From Iamia sp035765045 (GTDB taxonomy: Bacteria; Actinomycetota; Acidimicrobiia; Acidimicrobiales; Iamiaceae): 17,610 nucleotides of DNA. Positions 1 to 7,648 of the stretch are shown here, piece after piece (within the stretch, counting starts at the first letter, position 1; each line of letters begins with the position of its first letter). The notes beneath the pieces are model-generated. The model searched no databases and was not told where the DNA came from. It saw only the letters and a program-made list of their open reading frames with translations. Location of the stretch: positions 1 to 17,610 of the forward strand of contig DASTYI010000033.1 in assembly GCA_035765045.1 (NCBI GenBank), written 5' to 3'. Position numbers and translations under genes: made by a program.

Positions 1-212
1 TCGCCGCCGAGCGACTCCGACACCGTCGTCGGATCGACCTGGTCGTAGCCGTGGGTCGACCCGCGCCGGGCCGTCAGCACCGGCGACAGGTAGACGTGGG
101 AGACCCCGAGGTCCCGCAGGTACGGCACCAGGGCCCGCACCCGGTGGAGGTCCATCCCCTCCGGGCTCAGCTGGATCCGGTACGTGGCCACCAGCGGCCG
201 CCGCTCACCCAC
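1..212 (-). CDS. treY: Malto-oligosyltrehalose synthase, N-terminal part (runs off the left edge)
   Basis: TreY (GH13) isomerises the reducing-end alpha-1,4 bond of a malto-oligosaccharide to alpha,alpha-1,1, giving maltooligosyl trehalose, the substrate of TreZ. Only 70 codons are inside the window. They show the family's N-terminal signature: ATYRIQLSPEG (residues 9-19), LVPYLRDLGVSHVYLSPVL (28-46) and GSTHGYDQVDPT (51-62). The catalytic residues lie outside. I chose the GTG at 212-210 because a purine-rich GGAGG-type site precedes it at about 218-226 and homology begins within ten residues. It is the last gene of the operon seen here and sits 221 bp after glgX, unlike the overlapping junctions upstream. 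That gap is full of palindromes, so treY may be expressed at a different level from the rest. Identity is confident; the exact start is less so. Confidence 0.9.
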   Translation of the reverse strand, partial: MGERRPLVATYRIQLSPEGMDLHRVRALVPYLRDLGVSHVYLSPVLTARRGSTHGYDQVDPTTVSESLGG

Positions 213-217
213 GGCCG

Positions 218-227
218 CCCCCCTCCC
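218..227 (-). promoter_or_regulatory. Ribosome binding site of treY
   Basis: On the minus strand a GGGAGGGGGG run lies 5-14 bases before the GTG codon at 212. It supports that start. Its upstream edge touches the outer arm of the palindromic element at 227-272, so folding of that element could affect access to the site. Confidence 0.5.
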
Positions 228-272
228 GCGACCCCCTCCGACAAGAACTGGTTCTTGTAGGGATCGGTCGCG
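227..272. repeat. Nested palindromic repeat, copy A
   Basis: The inner palindrome at 241-258 has arms ACAAGAAC and GTTCTTGT around TG. Outer arms CGCGACC (227-233) and GGTCGCG (266-272) share the same centre, 249.5. The element has the same design as the copy at 362-413. The right-hand halves also match as direct repeats: GGTTCTTGT, one variable base, GGGA, two variable bases, then GGTCGCG. It lies immediately upstream of the treY ribosome binding site. It could be a REP-like mobile palindrome, an operator for a dimeric regulator, or an RNA structure. The sequence alone does not decide. Confidence 0.7.
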
Positions 273-277
273 TCCTC

Positions 278-327
278 CGTTCTGGCGCGGTGAGGTCGCG
301 CCGACGCGACCTCACCGCGCCGGAACG
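278..327. repeat. Long hairpin-forming inverted repeat between glgX and treY
   Basis: Arms at 278-300 and 305-327 are complementary over 23 positions with one exception (T283 against G322) and a four-base loop, CCGA. The inner 17 pairs (284-300 with 305-321) are perfect and GC-rich. No T-tract follows on either strand, so it is not a canonical intrinsic terminator. In the treY-direction transcript it would be a very stable stem in the spacer, able to protect the upstream mRNA end, attenuate transcription or lower treY expression. One arm recurs at 343-360 with a single base change. Confidence 0.7.
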
Positions 328-342
328 CCTGAGCGACGCGAC

Positions 343-360
343 TGGCGCGGTCAGGTCGCG
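343..360. repeat. Second copy of the hairpin arm
   Basis: TGGCGCGGTCAGGTCGCG here repeats 283-300 with one base different (C for G at the tenth position). Its end, GGTCGCG at 354-360, can pair with CGCGACC at 365-371 across four bases. CGCGACC is also the start of palindromic copy B, so alternative foldings compete. Confidence 0.6.
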
Positions 361-361
361 T

Positions 362-413
362 CCCCGCGACCATCGCCTACCAGAACCGGTTCTTGTCGGG
401 AATGGTCGCGGGG
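362..413. repeat. Nested palindromic repeat, copy B
   Basis: Outer arms CCCCGCGACCAT (362-373) and ATGGTCGCGGGG (402-413) are perfectly complementary. They share centre 387.5 with an inner perfect palindrome, AGAACCGGTTCT (382-393). Same design as copy A at 227-272, but with longer outer arms and CG instead of TG in the middle. It starts about 20 bases downstream of the glgX stop, in the position expected of a 3'-UTR structure. Confidence 0.7.
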
Positions 414-433
414 CGAGGACGGGGGCGTGCGGC

Positions 434-2641
434 CTAGGCATCGGGGACCCGCTTGAGGATGGTGATGGAGCGGGCGGTGACGTCGACGGTGCCGCGGGGG
501 GCGGCGGACCAGGCGCCGGGCTCGACGGCCGGGTCGACGGTGGTGAGCTCGACGTCCCAGCGGGCGCCGAAGCGCCGGGCCGGCATGACGAAGGGGACGT
601 CCTCGTGGTGGGCGTTGACCAGCAGCAGGAAGGAGTCGTCGACGATCCGCCGGCCCTGGCCGTCACGGTCGAGGAGGGCGTCGCCGTTGAGGAAGAGGCC
701 GACGGCGTGGCCGTCGCCCCGGTCCCAGTCGCGCCGGGTCATGCGCCGGCCGTCGGGCCGGAACCACCAGGCGTCGGGGAGCCCCGCCGACTCGCTCGAC
801 TCGCCCTCGAAGAACTGCGAGCGCCGGAACACCGGGTGCTCGCGGCGCAGGGCGATCAGCCGCTTGGTGAAGTCGCGCATCTCGAGGGCGCCGGCGTCGA
901 GGTCCCAGTCGAACCAGGAGATCTCGTTGTCCTGGCACCAGGCGTTGTTGTTGCCGCCCTGGCTGCGGCAGATCTCGTCGCCGCCGAGGATCATCGGGAC
1001 GCCCTGGCTGACGAGCAGGGTGGTCATCAGGTTGCGCTGCTGGCGGGCCCGCAGGGCGAGCACCTCGGGGTCGTCGGTGGGGCCCTCGACCCCGCAGCTC
1101 CACGAGCGGTTGTCGTCGGTGCCGTCCTGGTTGTCCTCCAGGTTCGCCTCGTTGTGCTTGTGGTCGTAGGAGACGAGGTCGCGGAGGGTGAAGCCGTCGT
1201 GGGCGGTCATGAAGTTGATCGACGCCACCGGCGAGCGGCCATCGGACTCGTAGAGGTCGCTCGACCCGGTCAGCCGGGAGGCGAACTCGGAGTAGTCGGC
1301 CTGGCCCCGCCAGAAGTCCCGCATCGTGTCGCGGTACATGCCGTTCCACTCCGTCCACAGCACCGGGAAGTTGCCGACCTGGTAGCCGCCGGGGCCGACG
1401 TCCCACGGCTCGGCGATCAGCTTCACCTGCGAGAGCACCGGGTCCTGGTGGATGACGTCGAAGAAGGCCGACAGCCGGTCGACCTCGTACAGCTCGCGGG
1501 CCAGGGCCGAGGCCAGGTCGAAGCGGAAGCCGTCGACGTGGCACTCGATCACCCAGTACCGCAGCGAGTCCATGATCAGCCGCAGGGTGCTCGGGTGCAT
1601 GGCGTTGAGCGAGTTCCCCGTCCCCGTGAAGTCCATGTAGTAGCGGGGGTCGTCGGGGACGAGCCGGTAGTACGACGTGTTGTCGACGCCCTTGAACGAG
1701 AGCATCGGCCCCAGGTGGTTGCCCTCGGCGGTGTGGTTGTAGACGACGTCGAGGATCACCTCGATGCCCGCCTTGTGGAGGGCCTTCACCATCCCCTTGA
1801 ACTCGCGGATCTGCTCGCCGTTGGAGCCGGTGGCGGCGTAGCCGGCGTGGGGGGCGAGGAAGCCGATCGAGGAGTAGCCCCAGTAGTTGGTGAGCCCCTT
1901 GTCGTGGAGGAAGCTCTCGTCGGCGATGTGGTGGATGGGAAGCAGCTCGACGGCGGTGACGCCGAGGTCGCGCAGGTACTCGACGGCGACGTCGGAGGCC
2001 AGCCCGCCGTAGGTGCCCTTGAGGTCGTCGCGCACCTCGGGGTGGGTCTTGGTGAACCCCTTGACGTGGACCTCGTAGATGACGGTCTCGCTCCACGGCC
2101 GGTTGGGCCGGCGGTCGTCCTCCCAGTCGAAGCCGGGGTCGATCACCAGGCTCTTGGGGATGGCGTCGGCGTCGTCCTCGTCGTCGGGCTCGAGGTCGGC
2201 GGTGTCGGTGTCGTCGGGGACGTAGGGCAGGACGCTGGCGGCGTCGAAGTCGATCGGGCCCTCGATCGCCTTGGCGTAGGGGTCGATCAGCAGCTTGGCC
2301 GGGTTGAACCGGAAGCCGTCCTCGGGCTGGTACGGGCCGTGGACCCGGTACCCGTAGCGGCAGCCGGGCCCCCGGCCGGGCACGTAGACGTGCCAGTTGA
2401 AGGCGGTCCGCTCGGTGACCTCGATCCGCTCCTCCGTGCCGTCGCCGTCGAACAGGCACAGCTCGACCCGGGTGGCGTTCTCGCTGAACAGCGAGAAGTT
2501 GACGCCGTGGCCGTCCCACTCGGCGCCGAGCGGGAAGGGCTTGCCCGGCCACACCTCGGTGGGCTGGCGCTCGGCCTCGGGGTCGGCCGGGGCGGGGGTG
2601 GCGGGGAACGGGCTGGCGGGCTCGACGGCGGCGTCGGTCAT
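434..2641 (-). CDS. glgX: Glycogen debranching enzyme, GlgX/TreX type
   Basis: A GH13 isoamylase-type enzyme of 735 residues that hydrolyses alpha-1,6 branches of glycogen-like glucan and frees linear chains. An N-terminal CBM48-like domain (about residues 30-180; GAEWDGHGVNFSLFSENA) precedes the catalytic barrel. The GH13 triad is visible: nucleophile D375 (VDGFRFDLAS), acid/base E411 (LIAEPWDVGPGGYQ) and D482 (FMTAHDGFTLRD). An acidic stretch at about 145-165 (DDTDTADLEPDDEDDADA) lies between domains. The ATG at 2641 overlaps the treZ stop as ATGA and no Shine-Dalgarno site precedes it, so translation probably depends on coupling to treZ. Sitting between treZ and treY, the protein is best read as the TreX partner of the TreXYZ route; glgX is the broader family name. 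Length is normal for the family. Confidence 0.95.
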   Translation of the reverse strand: MTDAAVEPASPFPATPAPADPEAERQPTEVWPGKPFPLGAEWDGHGVNFSLFSENATRVELCLFDGDGTEERIEVTERTAFNWHVYVPGRGPGCRYGYRVHGPYQPEDGFRFNPAKLLIDPYAKAIEGPIDFDAASVLPYVPDDTDTADLEPDDEDDADAIPKSLVIDPGFDWEDDRRPNRPWSETVIYEVHVKGFTKTHPEVRDDLKGTYGGLASDVAVEYLRDLGVTAVELLPIHHIADESFLHDKGLTNYWGYSSIGFLAPHAGYAATGSNGEQIREFKGMVKALHKAGIEVILDVVYNHTAEGNHLGPMLSFKGVDNTSYYRLVPDDPRYYMDFTGTGNSLNAMHPSTLRLIMDSLRYWVIECHVDGFRFDLASALARELYEVDRLSAFFDVIHQDPVLSQVKLIAEPWDVGPGGYQVGNFPVLWTEWNGMYRDTMRDFWRGQADYSEFASRLTGSSDLYESDGRSPVASINFMTAHDGFTLRDLVSYDHKHNEANLEDNQDGTDDNRSWSCGVEGPTDDPEVLALRARQQRNLMTTLLVSQGVPMILGGDEICRSQGGNNNAWCQDNEISWFDWDLDAGALEMRDFTKRLIALRREHPVFRRSQFFEGESSESAGLPDAWWFRPDGRRMTRRDWDRGDGHAVGLFLNGDALLDRDGQGRRIVDDSFLLLVNAHHEDVPFVMPARRFGARWDVELTTVDPAVEPGAWSAAPRGTVDVTARSITILKRVPDA

Positions 2642-4407
2642 CGGAGGACGGCGGCCCCGTGGGCGGGCAGGGCGATGGCCCCGGCCGTCACGGCGAAGGT
2701 GTGGTGGGTGGACACGAGGACCTCGGAGACGTCGGGCGGGAGGGGGATGGTGGTGGCGCCGCGCAGGGCGGCCACGACGTGGAACGGTCCCCGCCGGACG
2801 CGGAGCGAACCAGCCTCCTCGTCGAAGGCGACCTCGTCGACGTCGCCGGGGGGGAGGTCGCGGCGCAGCGCCAGCAGCCGGCGGTAGAGGGCGACGACGT
2901 CGGGGTCGGCCTGGCGGGTGAGCTTCGAGCGCTGGAAGGTGGCGGGGTCCTGCGGGTCGGGGACGTCCTCGCCGAGGAAGGCGGCGAAGGCGGCGAACTC
3001 CCGCTTCCGGCCCTCCCGGGTGGCCTCGGCGATCTCGGGGTCGATGTGGTCGCTGAAGAACTGGAAGGGGGCGGGCTCGCCGTGCTCCTCGCCCATGAAC
3101 AGCATCGGCGTGAACGGCGAGGTGAGCACGAGCACGGCGGCGAGCATGTGGGCGTCGCGGGGGAGGCGGTCGCCGAGGGCCCGGTTGCCGACCTGGTCGT
3201 GGTCCTGGGTGAAGACGACGAACTGCTCGACGGGCCGGTCGTCGGCGGGGGCGCCGTGGCGGCGGTGGCGGGCCGGGCTCCACCCGCCGGTGTGGAGGTA
3301 GGGGCGGTGGAGGCAGATGGCCACGTCCTCGACCCGGCCGAAGTCGGCGTAGTACCCGTCGCGCTCGCCGGTGGCGAGGACCCGGATGGCGTGGTGGAGG
3401 TCGTCGGCCCACTGGGCGTCGCACCCCCAGCCGCCGTGGGTCGCCGGGCGGATCACCTTGGGGTCGTTGAGGGCGCTCTCGGCGATGACGATGCTGCCGG
3501 GCCGGGCTTGGTGGGCCCGGCGGGTGACGGCGGCGACGAGGTGCTCGGCGCCCTGGTCGAAGATGGCGTGGACGGCGTCGAGCCGGAGCCCGTCGACGTG
3601 GAGGTCGCGGAGGTACCACTCGACGCTCTGGAGCACCCACTCCCGCACCGGGTCGCACCAGTCGTCGTCGTAGTTGAGGGCCGCCCCCCACCAGGTCGAG
3701 TACTTCTCGGTGAAGTAGGGCCCGAAGGCGGCGATCTGCTCGGCGCCGGTGGCCCCCAGGTGGTTGTGGACCACGTCGAGGATCACGGCCAGGCCGGCGG
3801 CGTGGGCGGCGTCGACCAGCCGGGCCAGGCCCTCGGGCCCGCCGTAGTGCGAGTGGGCGGCGCCGAGGTAGACGCCGTCGTAGCCCCAGCCCCAGCGGCC
3901 CGGGAACTCGGCCACCGGCATGATCTCGACGGCGGTGACGCCGAGGTCGGCCAGGTCGGCCAGGTGGGGGATGACGCCGTCGAAGGTGCCCTCGGGGCTG
4001 AAGGTGCCGACGTGGAGCTCGTAGAGCACCTGCTCGGCGAGGGGGCGGATGGCGAAGCCGTCGTCGCTCCAGGCGAAGGTGGCCGGGTCGACGACCCGCG
4101 ACGGGCCCCGCACGCCCTCGGGCTGGTGCCGGCTGGCCGGGTCGGGCAACGCCTGCCCGTCGAGGACGAAGAGGTAGTCGTCGCCCCGCCCGGCGCCGGC
4201 CACGGTGGCGGTGTGGACGCCCATCCCGGCGTCGACGGTCGGGTGGTCGCCCTGGGCCGGCCCGCTCAGCACCCGCACGAGCACCTCCTCGGCCTCGGGG
4301 GCCCACACCCGGAACAGCACCCCCGTACGAACGGTGCCTGGCACCGTTCGTACGGGGGTGGCGCCCAGGGGGTGCTCGAAGGGGAGGAGGCCGTCGTCCT
4401 GGATCAC
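2638..4407 (-). CDS. treZ: Malto-oligosyltrehalose trehalohydrolase
   Basis: TreZ (GH13, 589 residues) cleaves maltooligosyl trehalose next to the trehalose unit and releases free trehalose. After a short leader comes the N-terminal beta domain (VLFRVWAPEAEEVLV, about 30-44), then the barrel: YELHVGTFSPEGTF, nucleophile D277 (VDGLRLDAVHAIFDQG), acid/base E310 (VIAESALNDPKVI, where family members more often have ESDxND) and D404 (TQDHDQVGNRALGDRL). The start is GTG at 4407, overlapping the glgB stop as GTGA, with no Shine-Dalgarno site, so coupling is likely. Later starts would delete the conserved beta domain. Residues 17-30 (TPVRTVPGTVRTGV) are encoded by a perfect 43-bp palindrome and look like an in-frame insertion between HPLGA and the conserved VLFRVWAPEA strand. 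Confidence 0.95.
   Translation of the reverse strand: MIQDDGLLPFEHPLGATPVRTVPGTVRTGVLFRVWAPEAEEVLVRVLSGPAQGDHPTVDAGMGVHTATVAGAGRGDDYLFVLDGQALPDPASRHQPEGVRGPSRVVDPATFAWSDDGFAIRPLAEQVLYELHVGTFSPEGTFDGVIPHLADLADLGVTAVEIMPVAEFPGRWGWGYDGVYLGAAHSHYGGPEGLARLVDAAHAAGLAVILDVVHNHLGATGAEQIAAFGPYFTEKYSTWWGAALNYDDDWCDPVREWVLQSVEWYLRDLHVDGLRLDAVHAIFDQGAEHLVAAVTRRAHQARPGSIVIAESALNDPKVIRPATHGGWGCDAQWADDLHHAIRVLATGERDGYYADFGRVEDVAICLHRPYLHTGGWSPARHRRHGAPADDRPVEQFVVFTQDHDQVGNRALGDRLPRDAHMLAAVLVLTSPFTPMLFMGEEHGEPAPFQFFSDHIDPEIAEATREGRKREFAAFAAFLGEDVPDPQDPATFQRSKLTRQADPDVVALYRRLLALRRDLPPGDVDEVAFDEEAGSLRVRRGPFHVVAALRGATTIPLPPDVSEVLVSTHHTFAVTAGAIALPAHGAAVLR
4318..4360. repeat. Perfect 43-bp palindrome inside treZ (REP-like)
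   Basis: Arms of 21 bp at 4318-4338 and 4340-4360 are perfectly complementary around a single T at 4339. The core is GGTGCCTGGCACC, flanked by GTACGAAC on the left and its complement on the right. The element lies within the treZ coding region, about 47 bases after the GTG, and reads through in frame. A palindrome with the same core ends the window at 17586-17610. In treZ mRNA it would be an extremely strong hairpin near the ribosome's starting point. Confidence 0.9.
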
Positions 4408-6305
4408 GGGCTCGTGAACCAGACGACGCCGAGGGGCGGGAGGGTCAGCTCGGCCGACCACTGCTGGCCGTGCCACGGCCGGGGCTCGGCGTCGACGCCG
4501 CCCAGGTTGCCGACGTTCGACCCGCCGTAGGCGGCGGCGTCGGTGTTGAGCACCTCGGTCCAGCGACCGGGCCCGGGCAGCCCGACCCGGTAGCCCTCGC
4601 GGACCACGGGCGTGAGGTTGGCCATGCACACGACCTGCTGGCCGTCGTCGGCCGAGCGGCGGGCGAAGGCGACGACGCTGCGGTCGGCGTCACCGCCCTC
4701 GATCCAGGCGAACCCGCGGGGATCGCCGTCGACCTCCCACAGGGCGGGGTGGCGGCGGTAGCAGTGGTTGAGGTCGCGCACGAGCGCCTGGACGCCGGCG
4801 TGGTCGGCCCGCTCCAGCAAGTGCCAGTCGAGGCTGCGGGCCTCGCTCCACTCGCGCTCCTGGGCGATCTCGCCCCCCATGAACAGCAGCTGCTTGCCCG
4901 GGTGGGCCCACATGTAGGCGTAGAGGGCGCGGAGGTTGGCCATCTGCTGCCAGCGGTCGCCGGGCATCTTCTCCAGCAGCGAGCGCTTGCCGTGGACGAC
5001 CTCGTCGTGGCTCAACGGGAGGATGAAGCTCTCGTCGAAGGCGTAGACGAGGCTGAAGGTCAGCTCGCCGTGGTGGTGCTTGCGGTGCACGGGGTCGTGG
5101 GCGAAGTAGGCGAGCGTGTCGTGCATCCAGCCCATGTTCCACTTGAACCCGAAGCCGAGCCCGCCGCCGTCGACCGGGCGGGAGACACCGGGCCAGGCCG
5201 TCGACTCCTCGGCCGCCGAGATCACGCCGGGCTCCTCCTCGTGGATGACCGTGTTGGCCTCCTGGAGGAAGGCGACGGCCTCAAGGTCCTCGCGCCCGCC
5301 GTGGACGTTGGGGCTCCACTGGCCCGCCTCGCGGGAGTAGTCGAGGTAGAGCATCGAGGCCACGGCGTCGACCCGCAGCCCGTCGGCGTGCATCTCCTGG
5401 AGCCAGTAGAGGGCGTTGGCCAGCAGGAAGCCCTTGACCTCGTGGCGACCGTGGTTGAACACGAGCGTGCCCCAGTCGGGGTGCGAGCCGCGGGCCCCGG
5501 CGTGCTCGTAGAGCTCGGTGCCGTCGAAGCGGGCCAGGGCCCACTCGTCGCGGGGGAAGTGGGCCGGCACCCAGTCGAGGATCACGCCGATGCCGTGGGC
5601 GTGGAGCGTGTCGACGAGGTACTTGAGCTCGTCGGGCGTGCCCCACGCCGCCTCGGGGGCGAAGAAGGACGTGACCTGGTAGCCCCACGAACCGCTGTAG
5701 GGGTGGTGCATCACCGGGAGCAGCTCGACGTGGGTGAAGCCCATGTCGGTGACGTAGGCGGCCAGCTCGTCGGCCACCTGGGCGTAGCCGAGGGGCACGT
5801 CGGGCTGCGCCGGGTCGCGCCGCCACGAACCGAGGTGGACCTCGTAGATCGACATCGGCCCGGCCTGCGGGTCGAGGGTGCGGCGGCGCTCGAGCCAACC
5901 GGCATCACCCCACGCGTGGTGGGACTCGGTGACGACCGACGCCGAGGCCGGCGGGACCTCGGCCTGGCGGGCCAGCGGGTCGGCGTGCTGGACGACCGAG
6001 CCGTCGTGGCCGTGGACCTCGAGCTTGTAGCGCGCGCCGGCGCCCACGCCGGGGACGAAGAGCTCCCAGATGCCCGAGGAGCCGACCGGCTTCATCGGGT
6101 GGGTGCTGCCGTCCCAGTGGCTGAAGTCGCCGACGACCGAGACGCCCCGGGCGTCGGGGGCCCACACCCGGAACATGGTGCCGGCCTCGCCGTCGACCGT
6201 GCCGGTGAGGGCGCCGAGGATCTCGTGGAGCCGGCGGTGGCGGCCCTCGTTGAACAGGTGGACGTCGACGTCGCCCAGCGGGGGGATCTCGGTCGGGGCG
6301 CTCAT
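4404..6305 (-). CDS. glgB: 1,4-alpha-glucan branching enzyme
   Basis: GlgB (GH13, 633 residues) cuts an alpha-1,4 chain and re-attaches it through an alpha-1,6 bond. In the GlgE pathway it branches the linear glucan built from maltose-1-phosphate. The CBM48-like domain is at about residues 43-140 (GTMFRVWAPDARGVSVVGDFSHWDG). The barrel carries nucleophile D313 (ADGLRVDAVASMLYLDYSR), acid/base E366 (ISAAEESTAWPGVSRPV) and D434 (LSHDEVVHGKRSLLEKMPGD). It is shorter than E. coli or mycobacterial GlgB because the extra N1 beta domain is absent, a known variant. The ATG at 6305 overlaps the mak stop as ATGA, and a GGAGG lies four bases upstream. No sign of damage. Confidence 0.96.
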   Translation of the reverse strand: MSAPTEIPPLGDVDVHLFNEGRHRRLHEILGALTGTVDGEAGTMFRVWAPDARGVSVVGDFSHWDGSTHPMKPVGSSGIWELFVPGVGAGARYKLEVHGHDGSVVQHADPLARQAEVPPASASVVTESHHAWGDAGWLERRRTLDPQAGPMSIYEVHLGSWRRDPAQPDVPLGYAQVADELAAYVTDMGFTHVELLPVMHHPYSGSWGYQVTSFFAPEAAWGTPDELKYLVDTLHAHGIGVILDWVPAHFPRDEWALARFDGTELYEHAGARGSHPDWGTLVFNHGRHEVKGFLLANALYWLQEMHADGLRVDAVASMLYLDYSREAGQWSPNVHGGREDLEAVAFLQEANTVIHEEEPGVISAAEESTAWPGVSRPVDGGGLGFGFKWNMGWMHDTLAYFAHDPVHRKHHHGELTFSLVYAFDESFILPLSHDEVVHGKRSLLEKMPGDRWQQMANLRALYAYMWAHPGKQLLFMGGEIAQEREWSEARSLDWHLLERADHAGVQALVRDLNHCYRRHPALWEVDGDPRGFAWIEGGDADRSVVAFARRSADDGQQVVCMANLTPVVREGYRVGLPGPGRWTEVLNTDAAAYGGSNVGNLGGVDAEPRPWHGQQWSAELTLPPLGVVWFTSP

Positions 6306-7648
6306 GTGTCCTCCGCCTCCAGCAGGCGGGCGATGCCGGCCACCGGGATCGCCGCCCAGTCGGGGCGGTTGTCGATCTCGTAGCGCAGCTCGTAGATCGC
6401 CTTCTCCAGCTCGAAGATGGCCAGCACCTGCTCGAAGGCGGCCTCGCCGGCGGGCAGCAGCGAGGGCTCGACCGAGGAGCGGTAGCCCTCCAAGAACGAG
6501 GCCCGCGCCGAGGGCTCCCAGCCGGCGGGCAGGGTGGCGCCCGCCCGCTCGGCGGCCGAGGCGGCGTAGGCGAACGAGCGCAGCATCCCGGCCACGTCGC
6601 GCAGCGGCGAGCGCTTGCGGCGCCGCTCCCGCAGCGGCCGCGACGGCTCGCCCTCGAAGTCGAGGATCGTCCATCGGGTGTCGTCCAACATGGTCTGGCC
6701 GAGGTGGAGGTCGCCGTGGTGGCGGATCAGCCGACCGACGCCCCCACCCTGGGCCATGCGGCGGAGGCGGTCGCGCAGGTCGTCGCCGCGCCCCAGGATC
6801 GGGGCGAAGACCTCGTGCTCGGGGAGCTTGGAGAAGACCTGCTCGATCTCCTCGTCGACGGTGGCCATGAAGATCGGGAGGGCCTCGTCGGTGGCCTCCT
6901 CGGGGGCGAAGTCCGGGTCCGAGGCGTCCGAGCCGAGGGTCGAGTGCATCTGGCCCACGACCTCGCCCAGCCCCACCAGGCGCGGCGCCAGCCCGGCCGG
7001 GTCCCCCGAGATCAGCGCCTCCTGGGCCAGCTCCCAGCCGTCGCGGGCGGTGCCGAGGAACTCCTGGGCCACCCCGAGGGTGGCGTCGATCAGGTCGCCG
7101 TGGAGCGAGTACGAGCCGGCCAGCGCCGGGGCGTTCTCGAAGCCGTGGGCCGACAGGAACTCGAGCATCTCCAGCTCGGGGTTCTCGCCCGGCTCCAGGT
7201 GGCGGAAGACCTTGAGGATGACCGCGTCGTCGATGACCACCGAGGTGTTCGACTGCTCGGCCCGCAGGGCCCGCACCGTCGGCGGGTCGGCCAGGCCGGG
7301 GGCGTCGTCGGACCAGTGGAAGTCGACGGTGTGGTCGCCGTCGCCGGCGGTGCCGCCCCGGCGGAGCAGGTCGGCCAGCGCCGCCGCCCGGGTCGGGTCG
7401 GCGAGCACGTCGAAGGCGAGGTCGTCGCCGTCGGTGCCGACCACCAGCTGGAACAGCTCGTGGGTGCCGGCCGCGGTGCGGGCCTCGGCGATCAGCAGCC
7501 CGATCCCCGGGTCGTCGCACAGCGGGACGGTCGTGCGGACCTCGACGTGGACCTCACGGGACTTGGCGGAGAACCAGCGCTGGCCCGTGACCCAGTCGGT
7601 CAGGGCGGCGAGGTCGATGGAGTCGAGGGCGTCGGCGATGGTGGTCAT
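6302..7648 (-). CDS. mak: Maltokinase (Pep2/Mak)
   Basis: ATP-dependent maltokinase of 448 residues that makes alpha-maltose-1-phosphate, the GlgE substrate. An N-terminal cap domain (residues 1-110; QRWFSAKSREV at 24-34) precedes an aminoglycoside-phosphotransferase-like kinase fold. The kinase signatures are clear: HGDLHLGQ (311-318, catalytic D313), DFEGEP (from D330, metal-binding) and the maltokinase-specific RRRKRSPLRDVAGMLRSF. The C-terminal helix EKAIYELRYEIDNRPDW is also typical. The ATG at 7648 overlaps the treS stop as ATGA. It has the best Shine-Dalgarno site in the operon, AGGAGG seven bases upstream, so mak can be initiated independently. Length matches known maltokinases. Mak often sits beside, or is fused to, TreS; here the two are separate genes. 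Confidence 0.95.
   Translation of the reverse strand: MTTIADALDSIDLAALTDWVTGQRWFSAKSREVHVEVRTTVPLCDDPGIGLLIAEARTAAGTHELFQLVVGTDGDDLAFDVLADPTRAAALADLLRRGGTAGDGDHTVDFHWSDDAPGLADPPTVRALRAEQSNTSVVIDDAVILKVFRHLEPGENPELEMLEFLSAHGFENAPALAGSYSLHGDLIDATLGVAQEFLGTARDGWELAQEALISGDPAGLAPRLVGLGEVVGQMHSTLGSDASDPDFAPEEATDEALPIFMATVDEEIEQVFSKLPEHEVFAPILGRGDDLRDRLRRMAQGGGVGRLIRHHGDLHLGQTMLDDTRWTILDFEGEPSRPLRERRRKRSPLRDVAGMLRSFAYAASAAERAGATLPAGWEPSARASFLEGYRSSVEPSLLPAGEAAFEQVLAIFELEKAIYELRYEIDNRPDWAAIPVAGIARLLEAEDT

Noticed and set aside
167..373. Short minus-strand frame across the glgX-treY spacer containing DPYKNQFLSEG
   Set aside because: It is the translation of the palindromic repeats and runs over the treY start in another frame. 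No ribosome binding site or coding bias.
227..413. CRISPR-like repeat array
   Set aside because: Only two repeat units, themselves concentric palindromes, with a hairpin in between instead of unique spacers. No cas genes.
290..2887. Long open frame on the plus strand opposite glgX (865 codons)
   Set aside because: The translation is Val/Gly/Ala/Glu repetitive with no domain, and it lies opposite a convincing GH13 gene. Very high GC makes stop codons rare in antisense frames.
4318..4360. Intrinsic terminator between glgB and treZ
   Set aside because: It lies inside the treZ coding frame, has no T-tract on either strand, and its centre is a single base, typical of a REP-like palindrome.
2659..6383. 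Long plus-strand open frames opposite treZ and glgB
   Set aside because: Same low-complexity shadow composition. The opposite strand carries complete catalytic motifs.
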